From contig JAFUGA010000019.1 of NCBI GenBank assembly GCA_017469625.1, positions 1-64,000 on the forward strand: 64,000 nt of DNA, in the 5' to 3' direction. Numbering within the stretch: the first letter of the stretch is position 1; each line of letters starts with the position of its first letter. The stretch comes from Bacteroidales bacterium (GTDB lineage Bacteria > Bacteroidota > Bacteroidia > Bacteroidales > P3). Both the position numbers and the translations under genes were made by a program. Positions 35,954 to 45,201 of the stretch are shown piece by piece. The notes beneath the pieces were generated by a model, which did no database searches, was not told where the DNA came from, and saw only the letters and a list, made by a program, of their open reading frames with translations.

Positions 35954-36010
35954 AGGAATAAGAATAGAGAAAATAAAATATATAATAAACAAATAAAAAA
36001 ATAATTAGAT

Positions 36011-36754
36011 ATGTCAGGACATAATAAATGGAGCACCATTAAGAGAAAAAAAGGTGCTTTAGATGCAAAACGTTCAAAGGTATTTTCAAAAATAATAAAA
36101 GATATTACGGTAGCCGTTAAAGAAGGTGGTCCAGACCCAGAATCAAATGCACGTTTGCGTTTGGCTGTTCAAAATGCTAAGGGTGCAAATATGCCAAAAG
36201 ATACTCTTCAACGTGCTATATCAAAAGCAAATGATAAAGGTACTGCTTCTTTGCAAGAAGTTACTTTTGAGGGATATGCTCCTCACGGAATAGCAATATT
36301 CGTTGAATGTTTGACAGATAACAACAACCGTACTGTGGCTTCAGTTCGTTCTTTATTCACAAAATACGGTGGAAACCTTGGAAACAATGGTTCTCTTGGC
36401 TTTTTATTTGAAAGAAAAGGTGTTTTCCAAATAAAGATAGACGGAAGAGATGCTGAAGAGTTGGAAATGACTCTTATAGAAGCAGGAGCCGATGATATAG
36501 AACAAGATGAGGAATACTTCACTGTTTATACCAAGATGGAAGATTTTGCAAATATGCAAAGAGGACTTGAAGCAGCAGGTATAGAAGCAGAAAGTGCAGA
36601 ACTACAAAGAATACCTAATGATACTGTTACTTTACCTTTGGAACAAGGATTAAAGGTATTGAAACTTATAAATATGATAGAAGATGATGATGACGTACAA
36701 AACGTTTATCATAATATGGAAATGACAGAAGAACTGTTGAATGCAGAAGAATAA
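36011..36754 (+). CDS. YebC/PmpR family protein (TACO1-like)
   Basis: A 247-residue member of the YebC/PmpR family, which in different bacteria binds DNA as a regulator or assists translation of proline-rich stretches. It is of standard length, with the conserved start MSGHNKWSTIKRKKGALDAK, KGANMPKDTLQRAISKA, EGYAPHGIAIFVECLTDNNNRT and EAGADDIEQDEE. A strong terminator follows. Confidence 0.95.
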   Translation: MSGHNKWSTIKRKKGALDAKRSKVFSKIIKDITVAVKEGGPDPESNARLRLAVQNAKGANMPKDTLQRAISKANDKGTASLQEVTFEGYAPHGIAIFVECLTDNNNRTVASVRSLFTKYGGNLGNNGSLGFLFERKGVFQIKIDGRDAEELEMTLIEAGADDIEQDEEYFTVYTKMEDFANMQRGLEAAGIEAESAELQRIPNDTVTLPLEQGLKVLKLINMIEDDDDVQNVYHNMEMTEELLNAEE

Positions 36755-36773
36755 AATAAATTAGTATTTATTC

Positions 36774-36829
36774 AAGGTTTTTTAAAGTTTTGATAGTTTT
36801 AGACTATAGACTTTAAAAAACCTTTTTAA
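36774..36829 (+). terminator. Terminator between yebC and rsmI
   Basis: AAGGTTTTTTAAAGT and its complement ACTTTAAAAAACCTT flank a loop of about 25 bases, followed by TTTTAATTTTT. Confidence 0.75.
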
Positions 36830-36841
36830 TTTTTAAAGATT

Positions 36842-37546
36842 ATGCTTTATCTTGTTCCAACACCTGTAGGAAATTTAGAAGATTTTACTTTCAGAGCCGT
36901 AAGGGTATTAAAAGAAGTGTCTTTAATTCTTGCCGAAGACACAAGGACGTCTTTCCCTCTATTGAAACACTATGATATTACCACACCTTTACAATCTCAT
37001 CATTTGTTCAATGAACACGACTCTGTAAAATCCATAGTCCAAAGACTGAAAGCAGGAGAAGATATAGCACTTATAACAGATGCTGGCACACCTGGAATAT
37101 CCGACCCTGGATTTCTTTTAGTGAGAGAGTGTGTAAAAGAAGATATAAAAGTAGAATGTTTGCCCGGAGCAACGGCTTTTGTTCCAGCATTGGTAGATTC
37201 TGGTTTTCCTTGCGAAAAATTTTGTTTTGAAGGATTTCTTCCTCACAAAAAAGGAAGACAATCTCGTTTGGAGGAACTAAAAGAGGAAAAACGCACCATA
37301 ATTTTTTATGAATCACCTTTCAGAGTTGGCAAACTACTTGCAGAACTTAAAGAATATTTTGGAGAAGAAAGAAAAGTCTGTGTAAGTAGAGAGATAAGCA
37401 AAAAATTTGAAGAACATAGACGAGGAACTCTTGGAGATATTTCAAAAGAATATGATAATAAAACTCTAAAAGGAGAATTTGTAGTTATTCTTTCTGCTAT
37501 AGAAAAGGAAGAGAAAACACATAAGGGTAACAAATACAAAGAATAA
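36842..37546 (+). CDS. rsmI: 16S rRNA 2'-O-methyltransferase RsmI
   Basis: Methylates the ribose of C1402 in 16S rRNA. It has 234 residues, slightly short because the C-terminal helical extension of some homologues is missing. The tetrapyrrole-methylase fold is clear from LYLVPTPVGNLEDFTFRAV, ILAEDTRTS, ITDAGTPGISDPGF, CLPGATAFVPALVDSGF and FEGFLPHKKGRQ. It lies directly behind the yebC terminator. Confidence 0.95.
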   Translation: MLYLVPTPVGNLEDFTFRAVRVLKEVSLILAEDTRTSFPLLKHYDITTPLQSHHLFNEHDSVKSIVQRLKAGEDIALITDAGTPGISDPGFLLVRECVKEDIKVECLPGATAFVPALVDSGFPCEKFCFEGFLPHKKGRQSRLEELKEEKRTIIFYESPFRVGKLLAELKEYFGEERKVCVSREISKKFEEHRRGTLGDISKEYDNKTLKGEFVVILSAIEKEEKTHKGNKYKE

Positions 37547-37649
37547 ACTTCTATTTTCTTATATAATATAAATTTATTTTCATTCTATTTTTATGTTTCA
37601 CAGAAAAGGATTTTCGTTTTATGGTTTTGTCATTTTTATAGTTTATTTC

Positions 37650-37680
37650 TTGGTAGATTGAAAAAAAAAACGTAATTTTG
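37650..37680 (+). promoter_or_regulatory. Promoter of the M23/LysM peptidase gene
   Basis: TTG, 20 bases, TAATTTTG, 31 bases before the start codon. Confidence 0.7.
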
Positions 37681-37711
37681 CCACTTCAAAATAAAAAAAT
37701 AAGGATAAATT

Positions 37712-38710
37712 ATGAAACTTTTTAAAATTAACATCACTATATTTTCTATGTTATTATTGCCTGCTTTGTCTTTTGCTCAGATACACGAAAGAAGTCAAAT
37801 GGCAAACAGAATGAACCCTGAAAATGAAAGTTCAAAATACACTTTAGGTATATTCTCAGACACTACTCAGTATCAAAGTTTAATAGAATACGGAAAAAAC
37901 ACAGATGAGGGGGAAGAAAGCGAGGATGCAATCCTTACTGCAACAGAATACAAAAACTTTGAAACAAAGATAATCCATTATTTGAATAAATTTGATTATT
38001 CTTCTTTAACAGGAAGCATGCCTATGAAACTTACAGACGAAAAGAACGGTAAGTATTTCTCATGTCCTGTTGAGGGAATAGTAACTTCTCATTTTGGTCC
38101 AAGACGTACTCGTTTCCATTATGGAACTGATATAGGTATGAAAACAGGAACACCTGTTAAAAGTATGTTTGATGGAGTTGTACGTTACGCTGGTTGGTGT
38201 AGTGGTTATGGAAACATAGTTGTAGTTCGCCACGACAATGGATTGGAAACATATTATGGCCACTTGTCAAAGATAAACGTAAAAGCAAATCAAAAAGCCA
38301 AAGCAGGAGATATTGTTGGTCTTGTTGGCTCAACAGGAAGAAGTACAGGACCACATCTTCACCTTGAAATACGTTACCTTGGCTCTGCTATGAACCCAGA
38401 ACACTTTATAGACTTTTCTACTTTCACTCTAAAATCCGATGATAATGGTGTTTATAATGTAACACGTTCAGATTTCAAACCTACATATTCAAAAGGTACA
38501 TCATCAAGACAACTTGCTAAATCATCAGTAAAAAAATCTAATTCAAAGAACAGACGTTCTTCTTCTGCAGTTGCAACACATAAAGTAAAGAAAGGTGAAA
38601 CCTTGGGTGCTATTGCAAAGAAAAACGGTACTACTGTAGCGAAACTACAAAAACTTAACGGAATAAAAGGCACTAATATAAAGGCTGGACAAAAGATAAA
38701 GGTAAAATAG
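37712..38710 (+). CDS. Exported M23 metallopeptidase with LysM domain
   Basis: A 332-residue cell-wall hydrolase-type protein with a signal peptide (about 1-22, SFAQ). The LytM/M23 domain (about 115-230) has SHFGPRRTRFHYGTDIGM (zinc His and Asp) and GRSTGPHLHLEIRY (HxH). A Ser/Lys-rich linker (about 255-285) leads to a C-terminal LysM repeat (HKVKKGETLGAIAKKNGTTV...NIKAGQKIKVK). It probably acts on or binds peptidoglycan during growth or division. It is a single-gene unit with its own promoter and terminator. Confidence 0.93.
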   Translation: MKLFKINITIFSMLLLPALSFAQIHERSQMANRMNPENESSKYTLGIFSDTTQYQSLIEYGKNTDEGEESEDAILTATEYKNFETKIIHYLNKFDYSSLTGSMPMKLTDEKNGKYFSCPVEGIVTSHFGPRRTRFHYGTDIGMKTGTPVKSMFDGVVRYAGWCSGYGNIVVVRHDNGLETYYGHLSKINVKANQKAKAGDIVGLVGSTGRSTGPHLHLEIRYLGSAMNPEHFIDFSTFTLKSDDNGVYNVTRSDFKPTYSKGTSSRQLAKSSVKKSNSKNRRSSSAVATHKVKKGETLGAIAKKNGTTVAKLQKLNGIKGTNIKAGQKIKVK

Positions 38711-38739
38711 TAGAATAAATATTTTTCATAGTACATTCC

Positions 38740-38772
38740 TTTTAGGCACTCGTTTTTCGGGTGCCTTTTTCT
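38740..38772. terminator. Bidirectional terminator between the M23 gene and ruvC
   Basis: AGGCACTCG-TTTTT-CGGGTGCCT is followed by TTTTTCTTTT on the plus strand and preceded by an A-rich stretch, so it can serve both converging genes. Confidence 0.8.
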
Positions 38773-38773
38773 T

Positions 38774-39367
38774 TTATTGTATTATTCTGTTTTGATGTTC
38801 TGAAACGTATGCTGCCCAAGATAAAGTTTTTTTCTTGGATTTCTTTTCCACAAGTTGAGCATTTACTCCTGTATCTAATTTCTGACTTTGAGTACAATAA
38901 CACATTGCAACCGCCAAAGAGTCCGATGCATCTAAAAACTTAGGTGTTTCTTCTATAAGATTCATCATTACAAGCATTTTTGCAACCTGTTCTTTTGAAG
39001 CATTACCGTTACCTGTCAAAGATTGCTTTACTTTTTTCGGTGGAAACTCTGTAAAAGGTATGCTTTTAGACAATCCCGCTGCAATACAGATTCCTTGCAC
39101 TCTTCCAAGTTTAAGCATACTTTGAACATTCTTACCATAGAAAGGAGCTTCCAATGCTATCATATCTGGTTTACAATCTTCTATCTTTGAAATAATGAAA
39201 TCAAAAATAGTTTTCATTCTTGTTCCCATCTCTATTTTGGTGGATAATCTCAGAATATCCATTTCCAAAACTTCTATCTTTTTGCCATATTTTCTTACAA
39301 TAGAATAACCCATAACAGTTGTACCAGGGTCTATTCCTAAAACAATCTCTTCTTTTATTGGTTGCAT
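38774..39367 (-). CDS. ruvC: Holliday junction resolvase RuvC
   Basis: Endonuclease that resolves Holliday junctions with RuvAB. It has 197 residues, a little longer than the usual 170-190. Catalytic acids are seen in VLGIDPGTTVMGYS (first Asp), ALEAPFYGKNVQS (Glu) and DASDSLAVAMCY (C-terminal Asps). Its start overlaps nnrD by 13 bases, and the order LRR protein-nnrD-ruvC suggests one transcript. Confidence 0.95.
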   Translation of the reverse strand: MQPIKEEIVLGIDPGTTVMGYSIVRKYGKKIEVLEMDILRLSTKIEMGTRMKTIFDFIISKIEDCKPDMIALEAPFYGKNVQSMLKLGRVQGICIAAGLSKSIPFTEFPPKKVKQSLTGNGNASKEQVAKMLVMMNLIEETPKFLDASDSLAVAMCYCTQSQKLDTGVNAQLVEKKSKKKTLSWAAYVSEHQNRIIQ

Positions 39368-40242
39368 ATTGCTTTATGTAAAAAAGTTATCAAATCTCCT
39401 GCTATCAGACTTTTTTCTCCGTAATTCTCCTTTGCTATATCTCCACTTACAGCATGAAGATAAACACCTATTTTTGCACTTTCTATAGGAGAATAACCCT
39501 GTGCAAGTACTCCGAGTATTATTCCTGTCAAAACATCACCACTACCAGCAGTTGCCATACCAGGATTTCCTTTTATATTAAAGAAAGCATCTCCTTTTGG
39601 ATTAGAAATAGCAGTTACTCCACCTTTCAAAACAATTATTACTCCTTTTTGTTTAGATAGGTTTTGTATAAAGTCTATTCTTTCTTTGTAATCCATCTTT
39701 CCAAAAAGCCTTTCAAATTCTTTTGGGTGTGGAGTAAGGATAGTATTTTCGTTAAGCAAATCTTGAAAATTATTTATCTTACTTAACAAATTCAAACCAT
39801 CTGCATCTATGACTATAGGTTTATTGTTGTTTTTTAATAAATGTTCCAACGCCAACAAACTCTCCTTTTGTGTTCCTAAACCAGGACCAACACCTATTGC
39901 ATCGTACCTTGATGTATCTATATCAAGGGAAGAAAAGACCTGTTCGTTATCATCTATCTCCACCATTGCTTCTGGTACGGATATTTGAAATATCTCGTAA
40001 AGTTTTTTTGGAATATGTACCGTTATAAGACCACAACCTGAACGCAATGCTGCCTTCGATGACAATATACCTGCACCAGCCTTTCCATAAGAACCACTTA
40101 CAAGCAAGCAATGACCAAAACAGCCTTTGTGAGCAAACCTTTCTCTTTCTTTAAAAAAGTTCTCGTCCAAATTTTCTTTGCATAAAATCAAAGGATTCTC
40201 TATACCATTTTCTGAAAAAAAGTTTGCAACAACACTTTCCAT
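39355..40242 (-). CDS. nnrD: ADP-dependent NAD(P)H-hydrate dehydratase, dehydratase domain only
   Basis: Repairs hydrated NAD(P)H. The 295-residue protein covers only the YjeF C-terminal (NnrD) domain. It shows HCLLVSGSYGKAGAGILSSKAA, AIGVGPGLGTQ, VIDADGLNLLSK, ILTPHPKEFERLFG, VVLKGGVTAI and NPGMATAGSGDVLTG with the catalytic Asp. Most Bacteroidota enzymes are about 500-residue fusions with an N-terminal epimerase (NnrE). Here only about 45 unrelated residues precede the dehydratase. The epimerase may be encoded elsewhere. Confidence 0.92.
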   Translation of the reverse strand: MESVVANFFSENGIENPLILCKENLDENFFKERERFAHKGCFGHCLLVSGSYGKAGAGILSSKAALRSGCGLITVHIPKKLYEIFQISVPEAMVEIDDNEQVFSSLDIDTSRYDAIGVGPGLGTQKESLLALEHLLKNNNKPIVIDADGLNLLSKINNFQDLLNENTILTPHPKEFERLFGKMDYKERIDFIQNLSKQKGVIIVLKGGVTAISNPKGDAFFNIKGNPGMATAGSGDVLTGIILGVLAQGYSPIESAKIGVYLHAVSGDIAKENYGEKSLIAGDLITFLHKAICNQ

Positions 40243-40247
40243 AAGTC

Positions 40248-42566
40248 TTATTTTCTTGGGGAGGATTTCATTCCTTGATACTTAAGATTAGGGTAATCTT
40301 TCCAATTGTTTGAATTTTTATACTTTGTATAAGAGTTGCGAGGAACAACTATAGTAAGATTATCATTAGAATTAAAAACATTTTCTCCTATATTTGGAGG
40401 AGTAATAGCAAGAACATTCACCGTAGAAAGATTTTCCCAATTTCTGAAAGCACCACTTACTATAGTTTTTATACTCTTTGTTATGGTGAATTCATTATTC
40501 ATAAAATAAGCAGGGCAAACGGCTATTATACATGTTTTTTTCTTGTCATAAAGTACTCCATTCTCTACCATATATGCATTATTCTGAACGTCTATGTTTA
40601 TATCTTTCAGTCCAACACAAGCAGAAAAAGCATTATCTCCTATAGATATTACTCCAGCAGGAATACGTATGCTTTTAAGGTTTGCATCTCTTGCAACACC
40701 AAAAGCATTGCTTTCTATACTTACAACAGTACTTGGAACATTGAAAACAGCCGAAGAAGAGGTTGGGTGGCATAGAAGGATACTTTTATCTTTGTTGTAA
40801 AGCACTCCATTTTCTGAACAATAGGCTTTATTATTCTCATCTATGTTTATATATTTCAAAGATTTTATTCCTAAAAATGCATCTATACTTATATTAGTTA
40901 CACTTGCAGGAATATCTATTATATCTGTATAAACATCTTCAAATACTTTGTTTCCACTTATGGAGGTTACAGAATAAGTTCCCCCTTCCCAAGCAACAGA
41001 AGTTGGCACAAGGATTTCATCTATTGTACCGTCTGAAAAATACTTTACCAACGATATAGTACGGCGAGATTTACTTGATATTTTATAGTAAAAAATCTCT
41101 CCATTCTTTTGGCTCACTATATCATAATCTCCGCTTTCACTTTTGGTAGCAACGGCTACTGTTGTATCACATTCAAATCTCTGTTCTTTCCAAAAATCTG
41201 CACTATTGTAATAATATATGTATGAACAAGGGATATATATCTTTACATTATCATTCCAACCCAAACTTCCATTAACCTGAGGAGCTTTTGTGGTTTTACA
41301 AGTAACACTTTCCAAACTTAGACAACCTTCAAAAGCATTTCTACCTATGTATTCTATATTTTCTCTTAGTGTTATAGTTTTTAAATTTTTGCAATCCTTG
41401 AAAGCCAACTCTCCTACTCTAATTACATTATCGGGGATATTTATTTCCGTTAGATTTAAACAACCTCTAACAAAACCATCTGGCAATTGCTTAACATTCT
41501 TTCCTATTACAACGTTTGTTAATGCACTATCATTTACAAAAGAGTTTGCTCCGTTATACTCACATGCTTTTGCATTAAAATAAAGGTTCGTAAGGTTGGA
41601 ACAATATGCAAAAGCCTCTTTGCCTATCTTTCTCACACTCTCGGGGATAGTTATTTCAGACAAACCATTGCATTGTTTGGCAAAATAATTTGGTATTTCT
41701 TCTACACCATTACCTATACTTATAGTAGTAAGTTTAGGACACTCTTCAAAGATAGAAGAATTACCAAGATAGGAACATTTTTCACTCAACCATTCTACTT
41801 CAGATAAATCTGTATTATAAGAAAATGCACCGTCCGAAATAGAATTTACTGAGGGTAGAACGTGTATCTTTTTTATGCTATTGCGATGAGAAAAATTATT
41901 TGTAAGATTGCAGTTCTTGGCTTCTATAAATACTTCTTGCAAATTCTCGCACCCATAGAAAGCATTCTCACCCAAAAGTTCCAAATTCAATGGAATAGTT
42001 AGACTATATACCTTTTCACAATTATAAAACGCACTTACACCTATTTCCCTCACGTTTTTAGGTATAACAAGGTTTCTAATGTTGCTACAAAATATAAAAG
42101 CCCCCTTACCTATTCTTTCTAATGTATTTGGAAGATTTATTTCCTGTATTTGAGAACATTGCCTAAAAGCAAAATCTTCTATAGTTTTCAGTCCCTCTGA
42201 AAGTTCTACATTCCTTAAACGGCTTGCATCAAAAGCACTTTCACCTATCCTTTCCACAGTGGGAGGAATACGTACTCCGTTTAATTCATAACAATTATAA
42301 AAAGCACTATCTCCTATAGATACTACAGTATATGACACATCTTTATATACGACTGTATCGGGTATATCTATAAATCCCTCGTAAGAAGATGGCTTTCTAT
42401 TGTTGAAACTCACCTCTACTGTTTTATTTAGTATAGATAGTATCTTGTAATATATATAACTACCTGTTGGAGTTTTTACCCTAAAATCAAACCCCTTTGC
42501 TGAAATATCAAAACATATAAAAGTAATGCAGACTACTATAGTTATAAACTTAGCAACTGTTCTCAT
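40248..42566 (-). CDS. Exported BspA-like leucine-rich-repeat (LRR_5) protein
   Basis: A 772-residue surface-type protein with a signal peptide (about 1-23, ISAKG). Two LRR_5 arrays, about 80-430 and 505-690, have repeated phrases such as ITIPESVRKIGKEAFAYCSNLT and NIPDNVIRVGELAFKDCKNL. A beta-rich insert separates them (about 440-520). The C-terminus repeats the motif of the insert (NLTIVVPRNSYTKYKNSNNW versus NVKIYIPCSYIYYYNSADFW). BspA-like proteins bind host or bacterial surfaces. No T9SS sorting domain is seen at the end. It heads the nnrD-ruvC transcript. Confidence 0.9.
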   Translation of the reverse strand: MRTVAKFITIVVCITFICFDISAKGFDFRVKTPTGSYIYYKILSILNKTVEVSFNNRKPSSYEGFIDIPDTVVYKDVSYTVVSIGDSAFYNCYELNGVRIPPTVERIGESAFDASRLRNVELSEGLKTIEDFAFRQCSQIQEINLPNTLERIGKGAFIFCSNIRNLVIPKNVREIGVSAFYNCEKVYSLTIPLNLELLGENAFYGCENLQEVFIEAKNCNLTNNFSHRNSIKKIHVLPSVNSISDGAFSYNTDLSEVEWLSEKCSYLGNSSIFEECPKLTTISIGNGVEEIPNYFAKQCNGLSEITIPESVRKIGKEAFAYCSNLTNLYFNAKACEYNGANSFVNDSALTNVVIGKNVKQLPDGFVRGCLNLTEINIPDNVIRVGELAFKDCKNLKTITLRENIEYIGRNAFEGCLSLESVTCKTTKAPQVNGSLGWNDNVKIYIPCSYIYYYNSADFWKEQRFECDTTVAVATKSESGDYDIVSQKNGEIFYYKISSKSRRTISLVKYFSDGTIDEILVPTSVAWEGGTYSVTSISGNKVFEDVYTDIIDIPASVTNISIDAFLGIKSLKYINIDENNKAYCSENGVLYNKDKSILLCHPTSSSAVFNVPSTVVSIESNAFGVARDANLKSIRIPAGVISIGDNAFSACVGLKDINIDVQNNAYMVENGVLYDKKKTCIIAVCPAYFMNNEFTITKSIKTIVSGAFRNWENLSTVNVLAITPPNIGENVFNSNDNLTIVVPRNSYTKYKNSNNWKDYPNLKYQGMKSSPRK

Positions 42567-42604
42567 ATTTATTCAGGTTCTTTTTCTATCTTTCAAAATT
42601 TTTG

Positions 42605-42612
42605 CAAAAGTA
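42605..42612 (-). promoter_or_regulatory. Promoter -7 box of the LRR protein operon
   Basis: TACTTTTG on the minus strand, 38 bases before the start codon. Confidence 0.5.
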
Positions 42613-42643
42613 ATAAAATTTTAAGAAAAACCATAATTATGTT

Positions 42644-42672
42644 TTGGGTTTTAAAAAAAATAATTAACTTTG
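42644..42672 (+). promoter_or_regulatory. Promoter of the POT transporter gene
   Basis: TTG, 18 bases, TAACTTTG, about 63 bases before the start codon. Confidence 0.65.
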
Positions 42673-42735
42673 CACAACTAAAATTTTTAAGATATAACGA
42701 AAAAATAAAATAATAATTATAAAAAATCAAAAACT

Positions 42736-44271
42736 ATGTTTAAAAGTCATCCAAAAGGGCTTATTGCGGCAGCCTTAAGTAATATGGGAGAGCGTTTTGG
42801 CTACTATATTATGAACGCCGTATTGTTGTTGTTCTTATGTTCTAAGTTTGGTCTTAGCGATGGAACATCAGGATTGATTTATTCTATATTCTATGCTGCA
42901 ATTTACGTTCTTTCTCTTGTAGGAGGAATTATTGCAGACCGTGCCCAAAACTACAAAGGTACTATTCAAAAAGGTTTGATAGTAATGGCGTTGGGTTATG
43001 TCTTACTTGCAATACCTATTACTTCAACTTCTAACAACATGTCTTGGCTTTTACCTTTTACATGTCTTGCTTTAGCTTTGATTGCTTTTGGAAATGGTTT
43101 ATTCAAAGGCAACTTACAAGCTATCGTTGGTCAGATGTACGACAACTTTGAAGCAGAAGCAGCAAAAGAAGGTGAAGAAGCACTTAGAGTTGCAAAGAGT
43201 AAAAGAGATTCTGGTTTCCAAATCTTCTATGTTTTCATCAACATAGGCGGACTTATCGCACCTTTCATCGCTCCTACTCTTAGAAGTTGGTGGTTAAAAA
43301 CCAATAACTTTATCTACAACGCAAACCTTCCAGAACTTTGCCACAAAGCAATAAACGGAAACTTAGGAGAAAATGCAGACAAATACAACGAACTTTCTCA
43401 ATCTGTTGTTTTGAACGGTACTACTTTTGACCCACAATCATATTTGGAAGTTTTCAACCAAGGAGTTCATTTCTCATTCTGGGCTTCTGTAGCAGCAATG
43501 CTTATATCTTTGGTTATATTCCTTTACAACAAGAAAATATTCCCAACTCCTGCAAAGAAAGAAGCACAAGAAGTTGTTAATTATACAGCAGAAGAAAAAC
43601 AAGCAATGGCAAAAGAAATCAAACAAAGAATGTACGCTTTGTTTGCAGTGCTTGGTATAGCAATATTCTTCTGGTTCTCTTTCCACCAAAACGGACAATC
43701 TCTTTCTGTTTTCGCAAGAGACTTTGTGAAAACCGACACTATAGCACCTGAAATCTGGCAAGCAGTTAACCCATTCTTTGTCATAGTTCTTACACCTATA
43801 ATTATGGCTATATTTGGTAGTCTTGCAAGAAAAGGAAAAGATATTTCTACTCCAAGAAAGATAGCATACGGTATGGCAATAGCAGGTTGTGCATACTTGT
43901 TCCTAACTATCTTCTCTGCTGTTCAAGGTTATCCTTCTGGAACAGAATTCAGAGCAACAGGAGCAGAAGCCGACAAAGCAGGCTGGTGGGTTTTGATTGT
44001 TACATATTTCTTCTTAACAGTAGCCGAACTATTTATTTCTCCTTTGGGTCTATCATTTGTTTCCAAAGTAGCACCTAAACATCTTTTGGGACTGTGTCAA
44101 GGTTTGTGGCTTGGTGCAACAGCAGTTGGTAACCTTCTTATTTGGATAGGACCTGTTATGTACAACGCTTGGCCAATACAATATTGCTGGTTAGTATTCC
44201 TAATAGTATGTTTGATTTCTATGGGAGTAATGCTTGGAATGGTAAAATGGCTTGAAAGAGTTACAAAATAA
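42736..44271 (+). CDS. POT/PTR-family proton-coupled peptide transporter
   Basis: An inner-membrane major-facilitator protein of 511 residues with about 12 or more hydrophobic segments, importing di- or tripeptides with protons. The family motif ExxER is present as NMGERFGYYIMNAV near residue 18. Other family features are GGIIADR, GNGLFKGNLQAIVGQMY and the late FFLTVAELFISPLGLSFVSKVAP (E in TM10). It is monocistronic. Confidence 0.93.
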   Translation: MFKSHPKGLIAAALSNMGERFGYYIMNAVLLLFLCSKFGLSDGTSGLIYSIFYAAIYVLSLVGGIIADRAQNYKGTIQKGLIVMALGYVLLAIPITSTSNNMSWLLPFTCLALALIAFGNGLFKGNLQAIVGQMYDNFEAEAAKEGEEALRVAKSKRDSGFQIFYVFINIGGLIAPFIAPTLRSWWLKTNNFIYNANLPELCHKAINGNLGENADKYNELSQSVVLNGTTFDPQSYLEVFNQGVHFSFWASVAAMLISLVIFLYNKKIFPTPAKKEAQEVVNYTAEEKQAMAKEIKQRMYALFAVLGIAIFFWFSFHQNGQSLSVFARDFVKTDTIAPEIWQAVNPFFVIVLTPIIMAIFGSLARKGKDISTPRKIAYGMAIAGCAYLFLTIFSAVQGYPSGTEFRATGAEADKAGWWVLIVTYFFLTVAELFISPLGLSFVSKVAPKHLLGLCQGLWLGATAVGNLLIWIGPVMYNAWPIQYCWLVFLIVCLISMGVMLGMVKWLERVTK

Positions 44272-44272
44272 A

Positions 44273-44300
44273 ACGCCCTTTTCTTAGGGTTTTATTAGAT
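44273..44300 (+). terminator. Weak terminator after the POT gene
   Basis: CCCTTTTCTTAGGG followed by TTTTATT. The stem is only 4-5 bp, so support is modest. Confidence 0.4.
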
Positions 44301-44369
44301 AAAAATACCGATGAATTATGTTTGTCGGTATTTTTTTATTATCTTTGCAAACTCAAAAAAACGGAGATT

Positions 44370-44591
44370 ATGACAGAAGTTATTGAATTTGAAATAAAAA
44401 AAGAAGAAGAATTTATAGAACTTATAAAACTATTGAAAGCAACCAATGTTGCAGAAAGTGGTGCTATGGCACAGATTTTGGTAACAGAGGGTGAGGTTAA
44501 ACGAAACGGACAAACAGAATTGAGAAAAAGAGCAAAGATACTTAGAGGTGAAGAAATAGAAACTTTGGGTAAAAAGATAAAAGTGAAATAA
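44370..44591 (+). CDS. S4-domain RNA-binding protein (YbcJ/YaaA-like)
   Basis: A 73-residue S4 domain starting at the ATG 44370. The in-frame upstream ATG at 44322 is excluded because a TATCTTTG promoter box lies between the two. EEFIELIKLLKATNVAESGAMAQ and LVTEGEVKRNGQTELRKRAKILRGEEI follow the S4 fold (helix-turn-helix and VxxG-VxVNGxxxxRKxxxL). It probably binds structured RNA. Followed 49 bases later by the DUF5606 gene. Confidence 0.88.
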   Translation: MTEVIEFEIKKEEEFIELIKLLKATNVAESGAMAQILVTEGEVKRNGQTELRKRAKILRGEEIETLGKKIKVK

Positions 44592-44640
44592 CATATATAG
44601 AAAGAAATAAAAATAACTTATAATTCTAAGAAAAAAGATT

Positions 44641-45051
44641 ATGGATTTAAATGGAATTTTAGCTATAACAGGAAAACCGGGGTTATACAAGCTAATTACA
44701 CAAACAAAATCAGGTGCTTTGGTAGAATCTCTTGTAGATAAAAGACGTATGCCTGCTTTTAGTAACGAAAGAATATCTTCTTTGAAAGATATAACAATGT
44801 TTACCGAACAAGATGATATACCTTTGCAGAAAGTTTTTCAAGCAATATACAAATTGGAAAACGGAGGGGAGTGCATAAACCACAAATCCGCAGATGCTGA
44901 ACTAAAAGCATATATGGAAAAAGTACTTCCAAATTATGACAAAGATAGAGTACATACTTCAGATATGAAAAAATTATTTTCTTGGTATAATATTCTAAAT
45001 GCAAACAAGTTAATAGATTTAGAAGAAGAGAAAGAAGAAAAGAGCAAATAA
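44641..45051 (+). CDS. DUF5606 family protein
   Basis: A 136-residue cytoplasmic protein of the Bacteroidota family DUF5606. The start MDLNGILAITGKPGLYKLITQT, with SLVDKRRMPAFSNERISSLKDI and DRVHTSDMKKLFSWYNIL, is characteristic. The C-terminus is Glu/Lys-rich. Function is not known. Confidence 0.9.
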   Translation: MDLNGILAITGKPGLYKLITQTKSGALVESLVDKRRMPAFSNERISSLKDITMFTEQDDIPLQKVFQAIYKLENGGECINHKSADAELKAYMEKVLPNYDKDRVHTSDMKKLFSWYNILNANKLIDLEEEKEEKSK

Positions 45052-45081
45052 GAAAAAGTACTCTTTTATCATAAAAAATAA

Positions 45082-45120
45082 CAGTCGTTTCTTTATAGAA
45101 CGACTGTTTTTTTTTAACTT
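45082..45120 (+). terminator. Terminator after the DUF5606 gene
   Basis: ACAGTCGTT and AACGACTGT flank an 8-base loop, followed by a run of T. Confidence 0.9.
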
Positions 45121-45201
45121 ATTTTTTCTAAAACCCAACAAAATTTTTCTATTTTCCCACTTTTTACCTACAAAACCACCATTTCAATCCTTAAAAGAAA
45201 G

